Below, one piece after another: positions 42,742-52,257 of a DNA stretch of 64,000 nt (the stretch's first letter is position 1; every line of letters begins with the position of its first letter). A program made the position numbers and the translations under genes. The stretch is from Streptomyces aureus. GTDB taxonomy: Bacteria > Actinomycetota > Actinomycetes > Streptomycetales > Streptomycetaceae. The notes beneath the pieces are model-generated. The model ran no database searches. It was given only the letters and a program-made list of their open reading frames with translations, and was not told the DNA's origin. The stretch spans positions 62,001 to 126,000 of the forward strand of contig NZ_JNZD01000021.1 of NCBI RefSeq assembly GCF_000725495.1, read 5' to 3'.

Positions 42742-44356
42742 ATGCCGTTCCGTCCGCGCGCCCTGCGCGCCGTCCTGCTGCTCGCCGGCTTCTTCCTGAT
42801 CGGCGTCGTGCTTCTGGCCGCCATGGCGGGGCTGGACTGGCTTTTGGTGACCCGCCTGCTCACCGCCCGGGCGGCCCGATTCGAGGGCATGATCATCGCC
42901 GTCACCGTGCTGCTGGCGCTGGTCGTCCTGCGGGGGCATGTTCACCTTCCTGCGGGCCGGACGCCTCGGACGTATGGACCAGGGCGTCGCCGTCGGCCCG
43001 GACGATCAGCCCGAGCTGTGGGCCGAGATCAGGGCCGCCGCCGAGGCGGCGGGCGAGCGGCCGCCGGACGAGCTGTACCTGGTCGCCGAGGTGAACGCCG
43101 GGCTCGCCGAACAGAGCCGCCTGCTGGGCTTGCTGCCCGGACGGCGCCGGATGCTGCTGGGCCTGCCGCTGCTCGCCGGCCTGACCGTGCCCCGGCTGCG
43201 CGCCGTCCTCGCCCACGAGTTCGGGCACTACAGCGACCGCGACGAACGGCTCGGCGCTCTCACGATGCGCGGCCGGAAAGCCGTACTCCACACGGTGGAG
43301 ATGTTCCAGGAGGGCAGCACCGCCTTCCACCAGGCGATCGGCGGCCTGTACGTCCGCTACGCCCACATGTTCCTCCGCACCTCGCAGTCCGTCGCGCGTG
43401 ACCGGGAACTCGCCGCGGACCGGATGGCCGCCGAGCACGCGGGCCGGGACGCGACAGCCGCGACCCTGCGCGCTCGGCCGGTCCTCCTCGCCGCCCACAC
43501 CCACTACCTGAAGACGTACGCGGGCATGGGACAGCCGCTGGGAGCGCTGCCTCCGGTGGGCGAGGTGTACGGCGGATTCCGCCGCCTGCTCGCCGCCCGG
43601 CCCGGTGAACGCCTCACCGCGCTCTCCACCGGGACGCGTCCCCCGCGCCCGCACCGCTACGACTCGCACCCGCCGGACGCCGAACGGATCGCCCGGATCG
43701 AGCAGTTGAGCGCCGACGGCCGGCCCGACGGCGCGGACGGCCCCGCCGCCCTCGACCTGCTGCGCGACCTGGACGGTGTGTTCGTCGCGATGGAGGCGCG
43801 GGGGCTGTCGGACGAGGTCGCGCGGTTGCCCCGTATGAGCTGGGAGGACCTCGTCCTGGCCCGTGCCCTCGCCGACGCCGAGGAATGGTCCCGGCCGCTG
43901 CGGGTGGCCGTAGCCAGGGTGCTGCGCTCCACGGCCCCGGCCGGGGCTCCGGCGAGCGCCGATCCGACCGGCGTCACCGCCGTGCGGGAGGAACCCGCCC
44001 TGCCCGGCCTCGACGAGGTGCTGGACGCGATCGACCGCGGACTGCTGTGGCCGGAGGTCGCCGACCGCCTGCCCAAGCCTCCCCAGGCGGCCCGGCTGAC
44101 CGGGGCGTCGGCCCGGAACTTCATCCGGCCCACGATTTTCGACGCCCTTGCCGGCCTGGTCCATCTCCACCTGGTCGGCAACGGAAGTGCGACCCCCGAC
44201 ACCGGGTGGTCGGGGCTGCCCGGACTCGCCCTGCCGCAGCGGTGGGAGGCGGGCCTGGACAACGCCCTCGACGCGGCCGTGTCCGACACACCCGACACCG
44301 CGCCGCTGCGCTCACTCCTCGCCGGCGACCCGGCCGACCCGGCCGTATCCGTGTAG
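42742..44356 (+). pseudogene. M48 family metallopeptidase with single-base frameshift
   Basis: A membrane-anchored zinc peptidase of the HtpX-like M48 family. The first frame, from ATG 42742, encodes two helices (AVLLLAGFFLIGVVLLAAMAG and MIIAVTVLLALVVLRG). The frame breaks in a run of five Gs (42932-42936): with four Gs it would read straight on into MFTFLRAGRLGRMDQGVAVG. The remaining frame holds the catalytic HEFGH in LAHEFGHYSDRDERL and the Glu in RDRELAADRMAA, and runs to 44356. A +1 in a G run is either a sequencing error or a recent mutation; the rest of the gene shows no decay. As written, translation from 42742 would not reach the active site. Confidence 0.85.
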
Positions 44357-44388
44357 CGGCCGCCCCGGCGGCTGGTTAGCCTGCCGGA

Positions 44389-44889
44389 ATGTCATCGCTG
44401 ATCCTCACACCGCTCCGCTTCTCGTCGCAGGAGATGGCCGAGGTGGTCCAGCTCTACGCGAGCAACCCGGAGTACTGCCGGGCCGCCGGCGAGTACGACC
44501 CCGAGGACGTTCCGGCCGACAGGATCGAGGCGGATCTCCGGGAGGAGGCGGGCACCGAGGGCTGCGAGGTCCTGCTCGCCCGGGACGAGCGGGACCGGAT
44601 CGTGGGTCTGGTGTGCCTGCTCGACCGCCATCCCACCGACGGCCATCCGTGGATCGGCCTGCTCCTGGTGCACGGGAGCCTGCACCGGCAGAGGATCGGA
44701 CAGCGGCTGGCCGGGCTGGTCGAGGAACGCTACCGGCGCGAGCACCGGGACGGCATCAGGCTGGCGGTTCTGGAGAACAGGCCCGCGTCGCTGGCCTTCT
44801 GGAGCTCCCTGGGCTGGCAGGAGATCGACCGGCGCACCGATCGTCAGTACGGCCGTCCCTGCATCGTCATGCACAAACCGCTGAGCTGA
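44389..44889 (+). CDS. GNAT family N-acetyltransferase
   Basis: A 166-residue acetyltransferase. The acetyl-CoA motif is HGSLHRQRIGQRLAGLVEE, preceded by the beta-4 strand HPWIGLLLV, followed by RLAVLENRPASLAFWSSLGW, the standard GNAT end. Substrate unknown. It starts 33 bases after the M48 gene and might be on the same transcript. Confidence 0.85.
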   Translation: MSSLILTPLRFSSQEMAEVVQLYASNPEYCRAAGEYDPEDVPADRIEADLREEAGTEGCEVLLARDERDRIVGLVCLLDRHPTDGHPWIGLLLVHGSLHRQRIGQRLAGLVEERYRREHRDGIRLAVLENRPASLAFWSSLGWQEIDRRTDRQYGRPCIVMHKPLS

Positions 44890-44928
44890 ACCCGGCAGCC
44901 CCTTGCCCTCCTTTGCCCTCCGCCGTTC

Positions 44929-45465
44929 TCACCGGAGCGCGAACGACGCCCTCGTTCGCCACCGCGATCCGTCGTGCACCATGAGGTCGACCGACGCGAC
45001 ACGGGTGACGAACGGGAGCCGGTCCCGAAGGTCGGCCTCGGCCCCGTCCAGGACGGCCTCGTCCTGGCCTTGGGCGACGGTCAGATGCGGCACGATCTCG
45101 TCGAACTCGCCGCCGAACGGCGGGGTTTCGGGCCACCGGTCCACGACGGCCTCGGTCAGCGCGCGAAACGGGGCGTCCGGCCGCGGGGCGAGATACAGGG
45201 TGCCGGGAAACCGCCCGAAGTCCCCGAACCGGGCCTCGAAGGGCCGGTGACGTCCGATCACCGCCTCGATTTCGGCCAGCGTCCCGCCGTCGAGGCGGCT
45301 CTCGTGGAGGAAGGGGAAGAGCACGGTGACATGGGGCGGTATCCCAGAACGGACGGCCGGGTCGAGCCGGTCCCGGCACGCCCGGACCACGGGTTCCGCC
45401 TCGGTGACCGTCACCACCAGGCCCGTACGGCCCGCTTGACCGGTACCGGAGTTCTCGCTCGTCAT
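44929..45465 (-). CDS. 2'-5' RNA ligase family (2H phosphoesterase) protein
   Basis: A 178-residue 2H phosphoesterase-superfamily protein. The two active-site HxT motifs are HVT at residues 45-47 (GIPPHVTVLFPF) and HLT at 127-129 (IVPHLTVAQGQ), with the usual strand patterns after each. Related enzymes ligate or cleave 2'-5' bonds or cyclic phosphates in RNA or nucleotides. ATG start; convergent with the GNAT gene. Confidence 0.85.
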   Translation of the reverse strand: MTSENSGTGQAGRTGLVVTVTEAEPVVRACRDRLDPAVRSGIPPHVTVLFPFLHESRLDGGTLAEIEAVIGRHRPFEARFGDFGRFPGTLYLAPRPDAPFRALTEAVVDRWPETPPFGGEFDEIVPHLTVAQGQDEAVLDGAEADLRDRLPFVTRVASVDLMVHDGSRWRTRASFALR

Positions 45466-45604
45466 CGCCCCTGTCTATCCGTCGCCGGAAGCGGTCGCGA
45501 CCGGTTTTCGGAGCGTGCCGCAGGCGCCGCCCCCGGCCCTGCTGTTCTCCGTGCGGCCGGCTCGGGGGCCTGCGTTATGGGCGGCGAGGCACTGGAGGCC
45601 CCCG

Positions 45605-46210
45605 TCACGGCCGGAGGCCAGCCTGCCTGAGCGACAGCCTCGACAGGTCCGCGATCACCTGTTGGTCTCCCCGGCGCCAGCCGTCGGCGAGACCGCCGGG
45701 CGGGGCGGGAAGCGCCGCGAGATCGCGCTGCGGGCCGGTCAGGGCGCGCAGGGCGAGCAGGTCCGCGCCTCCGGGAGCGTCCAGCAGACGGCGGGTGGTG
45801 GCGCTGCGCCGGATCCAGATCAGCCGCGGCGGGAGCCACAGCACCAGGACGATGGACACGGAGAGGACAATCAGGGCCACCGCCGCCAGTGTGGCCACCC
45901 GGCCCACCAGGTCCTCCAGCGACTGGCCGGCGTCGGAGAGGCCCGTCGCCGCGTCGGCGGCCGAAAGGAGCGGCTTCTTCAGGGAGCTCCCGACGAAGGG
46001 CACCTTCGACGCCGCGTCACCGGCGTCGTCGAGGCCGCCGGCGAGGCTGTCGCCCGCGCTCTGGGCCTTTCGCCCCGGCTCGGCCAGCAGCATGATCGCG
46101 TGGTGGACGACGAGGGCGAACTTCACCGCGGCCGCGATCAGGGCCACGGCGATCAGGTCGGCGACCACCTGACGGGTCCGGCGCGCTGGGGTCTGGGCGT
46201 AGAGGCGCAT
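45605..46210 (-). CDS. Hypothetical membrane protein
   Basis: A 201-residue protein with one helix near residues 15-40 (VVADLIAVALIAAAVKFALVV) and a second near 105-130 (VATLAAVALIVLSVSIVLVL), separated by an Ala/Gly/Ser/Asp-rich extracytoplasmic loop (AGGLDDAGDAASKVPFVG). The C-terminal cytoplasmic tail has WIRRSATTRRLLDAPGGADL. I recognise no named family. The ATG at 46210 is chosen because the open sequence upstream is Pro/Arg/Thr-rich composition artefact. Confidence 0.65.
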   Translation of the reverse strand: MRLYAQTPARRTRQVVADLIAVALIAAAVKFALVVHHAIMLLAEPGRKAQSAGDSLAGGLDDAGDAASKVPFVGSSLKKPLLSAADAATGLSDAGQSLEDLVGRVATLAAVALIVLSVSIVLVLWLPPRLIWIRRSATTRRLLDAPGGADLLALRALTGPQRDLAALPAPPGGLADGWRRGDQQVIADLSRLSLRQAGLRP

Positions 46211-46829
46211 GGGCGTGCTCCTGTTCCGGCGATGCCGTGGACCGGACCGGCCCGGTCCGTACGAGGTGCCGCGGTCGTGCTGCCGGGGCCCGGCCGGTCG
46301 TGTGCGAACGGGGGAGTGGGGGCGGGTTGCGAGCGGTTCGAGTAACTGGTTTCCACGGGTGGTGAGTTGAATCGGGATCGGGGTGGGGTGACGTCGTGTG
46401 GTGAGGAGCTGTTGCCGTCGCCGGGTGCTTGGCGCCCGTTGCCTGGCGCCTGTGCGGGGTGTTCGGGCGGGCGGCGGGCGGCGGGCGGCGGGCGGCGGGG
46501 GGTGTGCGGGCGTGCGGGCGTGTAAGGGGGGTCGGGGCGACCGGGTGGACGTGGCGAGCAAGCGTGCGACGCGTGCGGGCGTGGCGCAGGGTGCGTGGCC
46601 GGCAGGCGTGCGGGATCAGGGACGTAGGAGCGGGCGGATCCGAGCAGTTTCCGCGCCATGGTGACATTCCGTCAGGGCGACACCCCGTCTTTCGCGCGGT
46701 CGTGTGGGGTGTGGTGTGCGTGCGGGAGACGGCAGGCGCCCCCGGTGCGATCCCGCGCCGGCCCGGCGGTGCAAGCGGACCGGGCCGCCCGACGGACCCG
46801 GCCGGCCCGACCGGCCGGACGGCCCGACC
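46211..46829. other. Intergenic region (619 bp)
   Basis: No gene is supported on either strand. It contains a G-rich tandem GGGCGGC-type tract around 46466-46503, then a GTGCGGGCGT-rich stretch. The open frames across it are Arg/Pro/Gly-rich and lack start-site or codon support. It could carry the promoter of the membrane protein gene. Confidence 0.5.
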
Positions 46830-47804
46830 TCAGCCGCGTCCCGCCCGGGCCAGCGCCCGTTCCGCGTCGGCCGCGAGGGTGGCGACCAGCTCGGCCGCCG
46901 GGGGTAGGTCGGTGACCAGGTCGACGCCCTCACCCGCCCAGACCGGCTGGGCCGGCACCGCGCCGCTCGCCACGTCGGCCTCGTACGCCCGCCGTGCCGC
47001 CGCGGGGTCCGCCGCGAGTTCCGCCTCCCGGCCCCGCCACACGTCTAGGTGGGGGTGGCCCAGGGTGCGAGCCGTGTACCGCTCCGGCCAGCGGGAGCTC
47101 CGGGCGATGTCGAGCACGCGGTTGCGCTCCGTGTCCTGGCCACGTCCGGCGACGAGCGCCTCGGCGGTCGACGGAGGGACGAGGGACTCGGCCGTGGCCT
47201 GGAAGCGCGTGCCGATCAGCGCCCCCTGCGCACCCAGGGCCAGGACCGCTGCCACGCCCCGGCCGTCCGCGATCCCGCCGGCCGCCAGTACCGGGATGCC
47301 GTCGGCCAGGTCCACGACGACCGGTACGAACGGGAGGGTGGACCGCCCGCGCCGGGCGCCGTGCCCGCCGCCCTCGGTCCCCTGCGCCACGATGACATCG
47401 GCGCCGAGATCCACGGCCCGCCGTGCCTCCTCGACATCGGTGACCTGGACAATCACGGCCGCGCCGGCCGCACGGACCCGTCCGGTGAAGGGGCCCGGGT
47501 CGCCGAAGGAGAACATCACCGCCGCAGGACCGTACTCCAGCGCCTGCTCGATCACCGCGGGTCCGGTCGCCCAGGTCTGGAACCCGGCACCCCACGGTCT
47601 CCCGGCCCCCGCCACGATCGGCAGCTCACGCGCCAGCCACTCCGGGTCGCCCCCGCCGGCGCCGAGGAGACCGAGTCCGCCGCCCCGCGAGACGGCCGCC
47701 GCGAGTTCACCGCCGGCCGACCCTCCCATCGGGGCGAGGGCGATCGGGTGCCGGATCCCCAGCAGGGTCGTGAACGCGGTCGACAAGGGCATGACCGCCA
47801 TCAT
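46830..47804 (-). CDS. Nitronate monooxygenase (2-nitropropane dioxygenase-like)
   Basis: A 324-residue FMN-dependent TIM-barrel enzyme. Motifs in order: GIRHPIALAPMGGSAGGELAA, WGAGFQTWA, the phosphate-binding and catalytic QGTEGGGHGARRG (with the conserved His), VLAAGGIADGRGVAAVLALG and GALIGTRFQATAES. It oxidises nitronates or related nitro compounds; the physiological substrate is not known. Three in-frame ATGs are close together (47804, 47801, 47792); GAAGGG favours the second. Confidence 0.9.
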   Translation of the reverse strand: MMAVMPLSTAFTTLLGIRHPIALAPMGGSAGGELAAAVSRGGGLGLLGAGGGDPEWLARELPIVAGAGRPWGAGFQTWATGPAVIEQALEYGPAAVMFSFGDPGPFTGRVRAAGAAVIVQVTDVEEARRAVDLGADVIVAQGTEGGGHGARRGRSTLPFVPVVVDLADGIPVLAAGGIADGRGVAAVLALGAQGALIGTRFQATAESLVPPSTAEALVAGRGQDTERNRVLDIARSSRWPERYTARTLGHPHLDVWRGREAELAADPAAARRAYEADVASGAVPAQPVWAGEGVDLVTDLPPAAELVATLAADAERALARAGRG

Positions 47805-47970
47805 CGCCCTTCAGCGGGACGGCCACCATGGGGCGTCGACGGCGGTTGGAGCGTGTGGTGGCCATGGGGCGTCGACGGTATGGGGCGGAGCGCATGGTGA
47901 CAGCGGGACGTCGACGGTATGGGGCGGACGGGGGGTCGACGGCGCACTCCGAGCGGTCCGGCCGGCGCGG

Positions 47971-48130
47971 CACGGTCGCCTGCCGGCTCGGCACGGCACC
48001 GTCAGATGATCCTCCAGCGGAGCCGGCACCTGCCCCGGCCTGCCGGCGCCGCACAGCATGGCACGGTCGCCTGCCGGCGCGTCACAGCGCGGTCAGCAGG
48101 TCCTCCAGCGGAGCCGGGACCTGACCCGGA
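47971..48130. repeat. 91-bp-period imperfect duplication overlapping the 3' end of the TOPRIM gene
   Basis: CACGGTCGCCTGCCGGC begins at 47971 and again at 48062, and both copies continue with a CCTCCAGCGGAGCCG segment. The second copy includes the last codons of the TOPRIM gene; the first lies beyond its stop. Just before are four GTCGACGG-containing units (about 47829-47945), so the 277-bp gap is made mainly of decayed repeats. Confidence 0.7.
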
Positions 48131-48744
48131 GCGAGCGCCTCCACCAGGACGCGGCCGTAGTGGATCTTGCGGCCCTTCTTCGTCCCGAGGAAGCGGCGCA
48201 GCTGCCGCTGCGGAGAACGGCCGTGCTGCGCCGGCTGGCGCTGGAAGGTCCGCAGGGCGCGCAGGTCGCCTTCCTCACGGACGAGTTCCTCCACCCGGGA
48301 CACCCCCAGAGCCCGGATGAGCTCGTCCTCCAGGTCGGCCGCGCAGACGAAGAAGGCGTGGTCGCGGGCTCCGGCCCGGTCCGGGGTGTGCCGGAGCGCG
48401 GTTCGTGGCTCCGGACCGTCCTGTTCCAGGGCGCGGGAGTAGTAGCCGCGCTCCGCCTCGTCGCACAGCCCCGTGAGACGCAGGCCCAGACCGTCGGGCC
48501 CGAGGACACGGGCGAAGCGTCCCACGCTCATGGCACCGTTCATCGCCAGGACGCAGACCCCTTCGGCCTCCAGGTCCCGGCCACGGCTTCGGGCCAGCGC
48601 CTCGACCGCGGCCCGGTCGCTCGGGCCCTCGAGCAGGACCACCGTCCGTACGGGCATGCGCGCGGCCAGTTCGCGCGCCAGATCACCGGGGCCGCCCGCC
48701 GCCCAGGCGGTCACCGCCTCCCGGAACGCCCCCATGTCGGTCAT
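48082..48744 (-). CDS. TOPRIM domain protein (OLD-like nucleotidyl transferase/hydrolase)
   Basis: A 220-residue protein with a TOPRIM fold similar to that of OLD-family nucleases but without the usual ABC ATPase domain. The first strand and catalytic Glu are in RTVVLLEGPSDRAAVEALA; a second acidic cluster is LTGLCDEAERGYYSRAL, then DHAFFVCAADLEDELIRALG. Metal-dependent nucleic-acid or nucleotide cleavage is the family expectation. ATG start at 48744. The 3' end is duplicated just outside the gene. Divergent from the signalling operon. Confidence 0.8.
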   Translation of the reverse strand: MTDMGAFREAVTAWAAGGPGDLARELAARMPVRTVVLLEGPSDRAAVEALARSRGRDLEAEGVCVLAMNGAMSVGRFARVLGPDGLGLRLTGLCDEAERGYYSRALEQDGPEPRTALRHTPDRAGARDHAFFVCAADLEDELIRALGVSRVEELVREEGDLRALRTFQRQPAQHGRSPQRQLRRFLGTKKGRKIHYGRVLVEALAPGQVPAPLEDLLTAL

Positions 48745-48926
48745 ACCCCGAGTCTGATCTCCGTCCCCGCGGCACGGCAACGCATTTGCCCCCGGTCGCC
48801 GTCCCGGTTCCCATACCGCACGAGGAACAGAAGTCCTGGTGGCGTGGGTGAACGCGAGCGTGAGTATGCTCGCGGGGTTGTCCGTCATGAAGCGGCGGAA
48901 TGGTGGCGGGTGTGGGGGTTCATTCG

Positions 48927-50150
48927 ATGATGACGTCGCAGCCCGGGGCCGCCGGCGTGGCTTCGCCCGACCTGGACCGCACCGCGGCCTGGGGGACACA
49001 GGAGCCGTCGGTGCTCCTGGTGGAGGACGATCCGGGCGACGCGCTGCTCGTGGAGGAGATGGTCGCCGACAGCGCGCTCGGCATGCGCCTGCGGTGGGTG
49101 CGCTCGATGGCCGAGGCCTGCGACGTCCTCGCCACCGAGGTACCCGACTGCGTGCTGCTGGACCTGCACCTCCCGGACGCGCAGGGGCTCGAGGCCGTGT
49201 CGCGGGTGCGCGAACACGGGGAGCACGTCGCCGTCGTCGTACTCACCGGACTCGCCGAGGAGGGGACCGGACTGGCCGCCGTGGCCGCCGGCGCCCAGGA
49301 CTACCTCGTCAAGGGCCGGGTCGAACCAGAGCTGTTCGGACGGGCGGTCCGCTACGCGATCCAGCGCAAGCAGGCCGAGCGCGACGCCGTGGCGCTGCAG
49401 GCCAGCCAGATGCAGGCCCAGGAGAACGCCCGCCTGGAACGGGGCCTGCTGCCGCGCCCGCTGCTGCGCGGGGACGGCGTGGAGGTCGTGACCCGCTACC
49501 GGCCCGGCCGCGCGCACGCGCTCCTGGGCGGGGACTTCTACGACATCGTGCAGAGCGCCGACGGCACCGTGCACGCCCTGATCGGCGACGTCTCCGGACA
49601 CGGCCCGGACGAGGCCGCCCTCGGGGTCGCGCTGCGGATAGCCTGGCGCACCCTCGTACTGAGCAAAGTCACCGGCGCCGACCAGGTGGGCCGGCTCGAG
49701 GAGATCCTCCTGGCCGAACGGGCACGGAACGGAGTCTTCGCCACCCTGGTCGTCCTCAGCGTCGACCCCGGCGGGCGACAGGTGAAGATCGTGCGCGCCG
49801 GCCACCACGGCGTCCTGCTGTGCGGGCCCGACGGCGTCGAGTGGGTGGAGGTCAGGGGCGGACCGGCGCTCGGGATCATCCCGGGCGGGGCGAGCTGGCC
49901 CGTCGAGGAACTGGCGTTCCCGCAGGGCGCGGCGCTGGTGCTGTTCACCGACGGCCTCTTCGAGGGGCGGGTCGGACGCGGCACGCAGCGGCTGGGTGAG
50001 GAAGGGCTGCTGGCGATGGCCCGTGAACTGGCCCCGCTGCCCCCGGCCGCGTTCGTCGACGGACTGATCGACGGGGCGGAAGCCCTCGCCGAGACACAGG
50101 GAGGGCTCGCCGACGACGTCGCCGTGCTTCATCTGCGGTGGCGCCGGTGA
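48927..50150 (+). CDS. Response regulator with PP2C/SpoIIE-type phosphatase output
   Basis: A 407-residue two-domain protein. The receiver domain has the acidic pair in VLLVEDDPGD, the phospho-acceptor Asp 79 in LLDLHLPD, Thr in VVLTGLAEEG and Lys in DYLVKG. After a short coiled linker a SpoIIE/RsbU-like phosphatase follows with metal-binding Asp residues in LLGGDFYDIV, IGDVSGHGPDEA, LFTDGLFEG and LADDVAVL. Such proteins dephosphorylate anti-anti-sigma factors. I prefer the ATG pair at 48927/48930, after GGGGG, over upstream GTGs. First gene of a three-gene operon; the next gene overlaps it. Confidence 0.9.
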   Translation: MMTSQPGAAGVASPDLDRTAAWGTQEPSVLLVEDDPGDALLVEEMVADSALGMRLRWVRSMAEACDVLATEVPDCVLLDLHLPDAQGLEAVSRVREHGEHVAVVVLTGLAEEGTGLAAVAAGAQDYLVKGRVEPELFGRAVRYAIQRKQAERDAVALQASQMQAQENARLERGLLPRPLLRGDGVEVVTRYRPGRAHALLGGDFYDIVQSADGTVHALIGDVSGHGPDEAALGVALRIAWRTLVLSKVTGADQVGRLEEILLAERARNGVFATLVVLSVDPGGRQVKIVRAGHHGVLLCGPDGVEWVEVRGGPALGIIPGGASWPVEELAFPQGAALVLFTDGLFEGRVGRGTQRLGEEGLLAMARELAPLPPAAFVDGLIDGAEALAETQGGLADDVAVLHLRWRR

Positions 50151-51811
50151 AAGGCAAGAGCGAGCGGGAGAACAGTGACATCGAGGACGGGACGGGCGAC
50201 ATGACCGGCGAGCGATGGGCCGGACGCCGGCTGACGGTGCAGGGCTGGATCGCCATGGTGCTGGCGCTCATGGCGCTCGTGGTCGTCGTGGGCGCCGGCG
50301 TCGGCGCCACGCTGCTCCAGCGGACGGCCTCGGTCACCGACCATCTCCTCCTGGACGTCGAGCCCGCGCAGACCGAGGCGTACCGGCTGCAGTCGGCCCT
50401 GGTGAACCAGGAGACCGGACTGCGCGGTTACGCCATCGCGGCCGACCGCCAGTTCCTGGCGCCCTACACCCAGGGCCGCAAGGACGAGGCCCAGGCCGTC
50501 GCCCGGCTGCGCGCCCTCATCGGGGACCGCCCCGAGCTGCTCGGCGAACTCCGGGCGGTCGAGAAGCGGGCGGACGACTGGCGGCGGACCTACGCCGAGC
50601 CCGTGATGGCCGGCATCACACCGGGTGAACCGCGCACGGCCGACGCGGCGGCCGCCGAACGCGGCAAGAAGTCCTTCGATCTGATCCGCGGTGCCTCCGC
50701 CCGGCAGATAGCCGGACTGGCGGAGGCGGTCGACAAGGGCCGGGACCAATTGGCGTCCGCGCGCACGTTCCGCGACGCGGTCCTCGCCGGCATGGTCGTG
50801 GCGTTCCTGCTGACCGGCGTGGTGCTCACCGTCCTCGTGCGCCGATTGGTGACCCGTCCGCTCGACGAACTGCGGATCGCCACCCGCCGGGTCGCCCAGG
50901 GCGACTTCGACCATGTCATCACCGGCGGCGGGCCCGTCGACCTCCTCGCCGTGGCGGGCGACGTCGAGAACATGCGGCAGCGGATCGTGGCCGAGCTGGA
51001 CTCCTCCCGCGAGCATCGGGAGATCCTGGCCCGGCAGACCGCCGACCTGGACGCGCAGGCCGTCGAACTGCGCCGCTCCAACGCCGAACTCGAACAGTTC
51101 GCGTACGTCGCCTCCCACGATCTGCAGGAACCCCTGCGCAAGGTGGCGTCCTTCTGCCAGCTCCTGGAGAAGCGCTACGGCGACCAACTCGACGACCGCG
51201 CACGGCAGTACATCGACTTCGCCGTCGACGGAGCCAAGCGCATGCAGGTCCTCATCAACGACCTGCTCACGTTCTCCCGGGTGGGCCGCGTCAACGACGC
51301 ACGCCTGCCGGTGGATCTCGACCAGACACTCGGCAAGGCGCTGGCCAATCTGGACAGCGCGATCACCGACAGCGGGGCCCGGATCGACCGGCCCGAGAAA
51401 CTGCCCGAGGTCGTGGGGGACCCGACCCTGGTCACGATGCTCTGGCAGAACCTGGTCGGCAACGCCGTCAAGTTCCGTCACCCCGACCGCCCGCCCCACG
51501 TCCGCATCACCTGTGAGCGGGACCCCGAGGACCCCGGGGCCTGGCGTCTGTGCGTCACCGACAACGGCATCGGCATCCCCGAAGAGTTCGAGGAGAAGGT
51601 ATTCGTCATCTTCCAGCGGCTGCACAGCCGCGACGCCTACGGTGGAACCGGCATCGGCCTCGCGCTGTGCAAGAAGATCGTCGAGTACCACGGCGGCCGT
51701 ATCTGGATCGACACGGCCCACACCGACGGCACCCGTTTCTGCTTCACCATCCCGTCCGCCGACCCGGCGGACGCGCTTCACGACAGCACCGAGGACAAGG
51801 CCCTGATATGA
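50147..51811 (+). CDS. Sensor histidine kinase (CHASE3-HAMP-HisKA-HATPase)
   Basis: A membrane sensor kinase of about 554 residues. Two helices flank a CHASE3-like extracytoplasmic helical domain (QTEAYRLQSALVNQETGLRG), followed by HAMP (RPLDELRIATRRVAQGDF), a coiled coil, the H-box FAYVASHDLQEPLRKV (His 324 from this start), and an ATPase with N-box LVGNAVKFR, DNGIGIPEEF and GTGIGLALCKK. This is the bacteriophytochrome-like HisKA subtype. The GTG at 50147 overlaps the previous stop (GTGA); a GTG at 50138 and an ATG at 50201 are alternatives. It ends in ATGA with the next gene. Likely phosphorylates one or both neighbouring receivers. Confidence 0.9.
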   Translation: MKGKSERENSDIEDGTGDMTGERWAGRRLTVQGWIAMVLALMALVVVVGAGVGATLLQRTASVTDHLLLDVEPAQTEAYRLQSALVNQETGLRGYAIAADRQFLAPYTQGRKDEAQAVARLRALIGDRPELLGELRAVEKRADDWRRTYAEPVMAGITPGEPRTADAAAAERGKKSFDLIRGASARQIAGLAEAVDKGRDQLASARTFRDAVLAGMVVAFLLTGVVLTVLVRRLVTRPLDELRIATRRVAQGDFDHVITGGGPVDLLAVAGDVENMRQRIVAELDSSREHREILARQTADLDAQAVELRRSNAELEQFAYVASHDLQEPLRKVASFCQLLEKRYGDQLDDRARQYIDFAVDGAKRMQVLINDLLTFSRVGRVNDARLPVDLDQTLGKALANLDSAITDSGARIDRPEKLPEVVGDPTLVTMLWQNLVGNAVKFRHPDRPPHVRITCERDPEDPGAWRLCVTDNGIGIPEEFEEKVFVIFQRLHSRDAYGGTGIGLALCKKIVEYHGGRIWIDTAHTDGTRFCFTIPSADPADALHDSTEDKALI

Positions 51812-52257
51812 CGACTCCCGCCGGCACCCCCATCGACGTCCTCCTCGTCGAGGACGACCCTGGCGACGAGCTGATGACCCGGGAGGCGTTCGAGGACAAC
51901 AAGATCGGCAACACCCTGCACGTCGTACGGGACGGCGAGGAGGCGCTCGACTTCCTCTACCGGCGCGGCGCCCACACCGAGGCCCCGCGGCCCGACCTGA
52001 TCCTCCTCGACCTCAACCTGCCCAAGTACGACGGCAGGCAGGTCCTGGAGAAGATCAAGTCGGACCCGTCCCTGTCCCACATCCCGGTCGTCGTCCTCAC
52101 CACCTCGGCGGCCGAGGAGGACATCCTGCGCAGCTACAAGCTGCACGCCAACGCCTACGTCACCAAGCCCGTCGACCTGGACCAGTTCATCGCCGCCGTC
52201 CGTCAGATCGACGACTTCTTCGTCCAGGTGGTGCGCCTGCCCCGGCAGAACGGCTGA
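51808..52257 (+). CDS. Single-domain response regulator (Rcp1-like)
   Basis: A 149-residue stand-alone receiver. DVLLVEDDPGDELMTREAF gives the acidic pocket, LILLDLNLPKYDG the phosphorylated Asp, VVVLTTSAAEED the Thr, and YVTKPVDLDQF the Lys. The extended form with FLYRRGAH between beta-3 and beta-4 is characteristic of Rcp1-type partners of phytochrome-like kinases. Coupled to the kinase by ATGA. No output domain, so it probably acts as a phosphate shuttle or binds a target protein. Its stop abuts the stop of the convergent SWIM gene without any gap. Confidence 0.92.
   Translation: MTTPAGTPIDVLLVEDDPGDELMTREAFEDNKIGNTLHVVRDGEEALDFLYRRGAHTEAPRPDLILLDLNLPKYDGRQVLEKIKSDPSLSHIPVVVLTTSAAEEDILRSYKLHANAYVTKPVDLDQFIAAVRQIDDFFVQVVRLPRQNG

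Noticed and set aside
46211..46829. Open frames across the G-rich gap
   Set aside because: Both strands give Arg/Pro/Gly/Thr-rich low-complexity translations with no start-site support.
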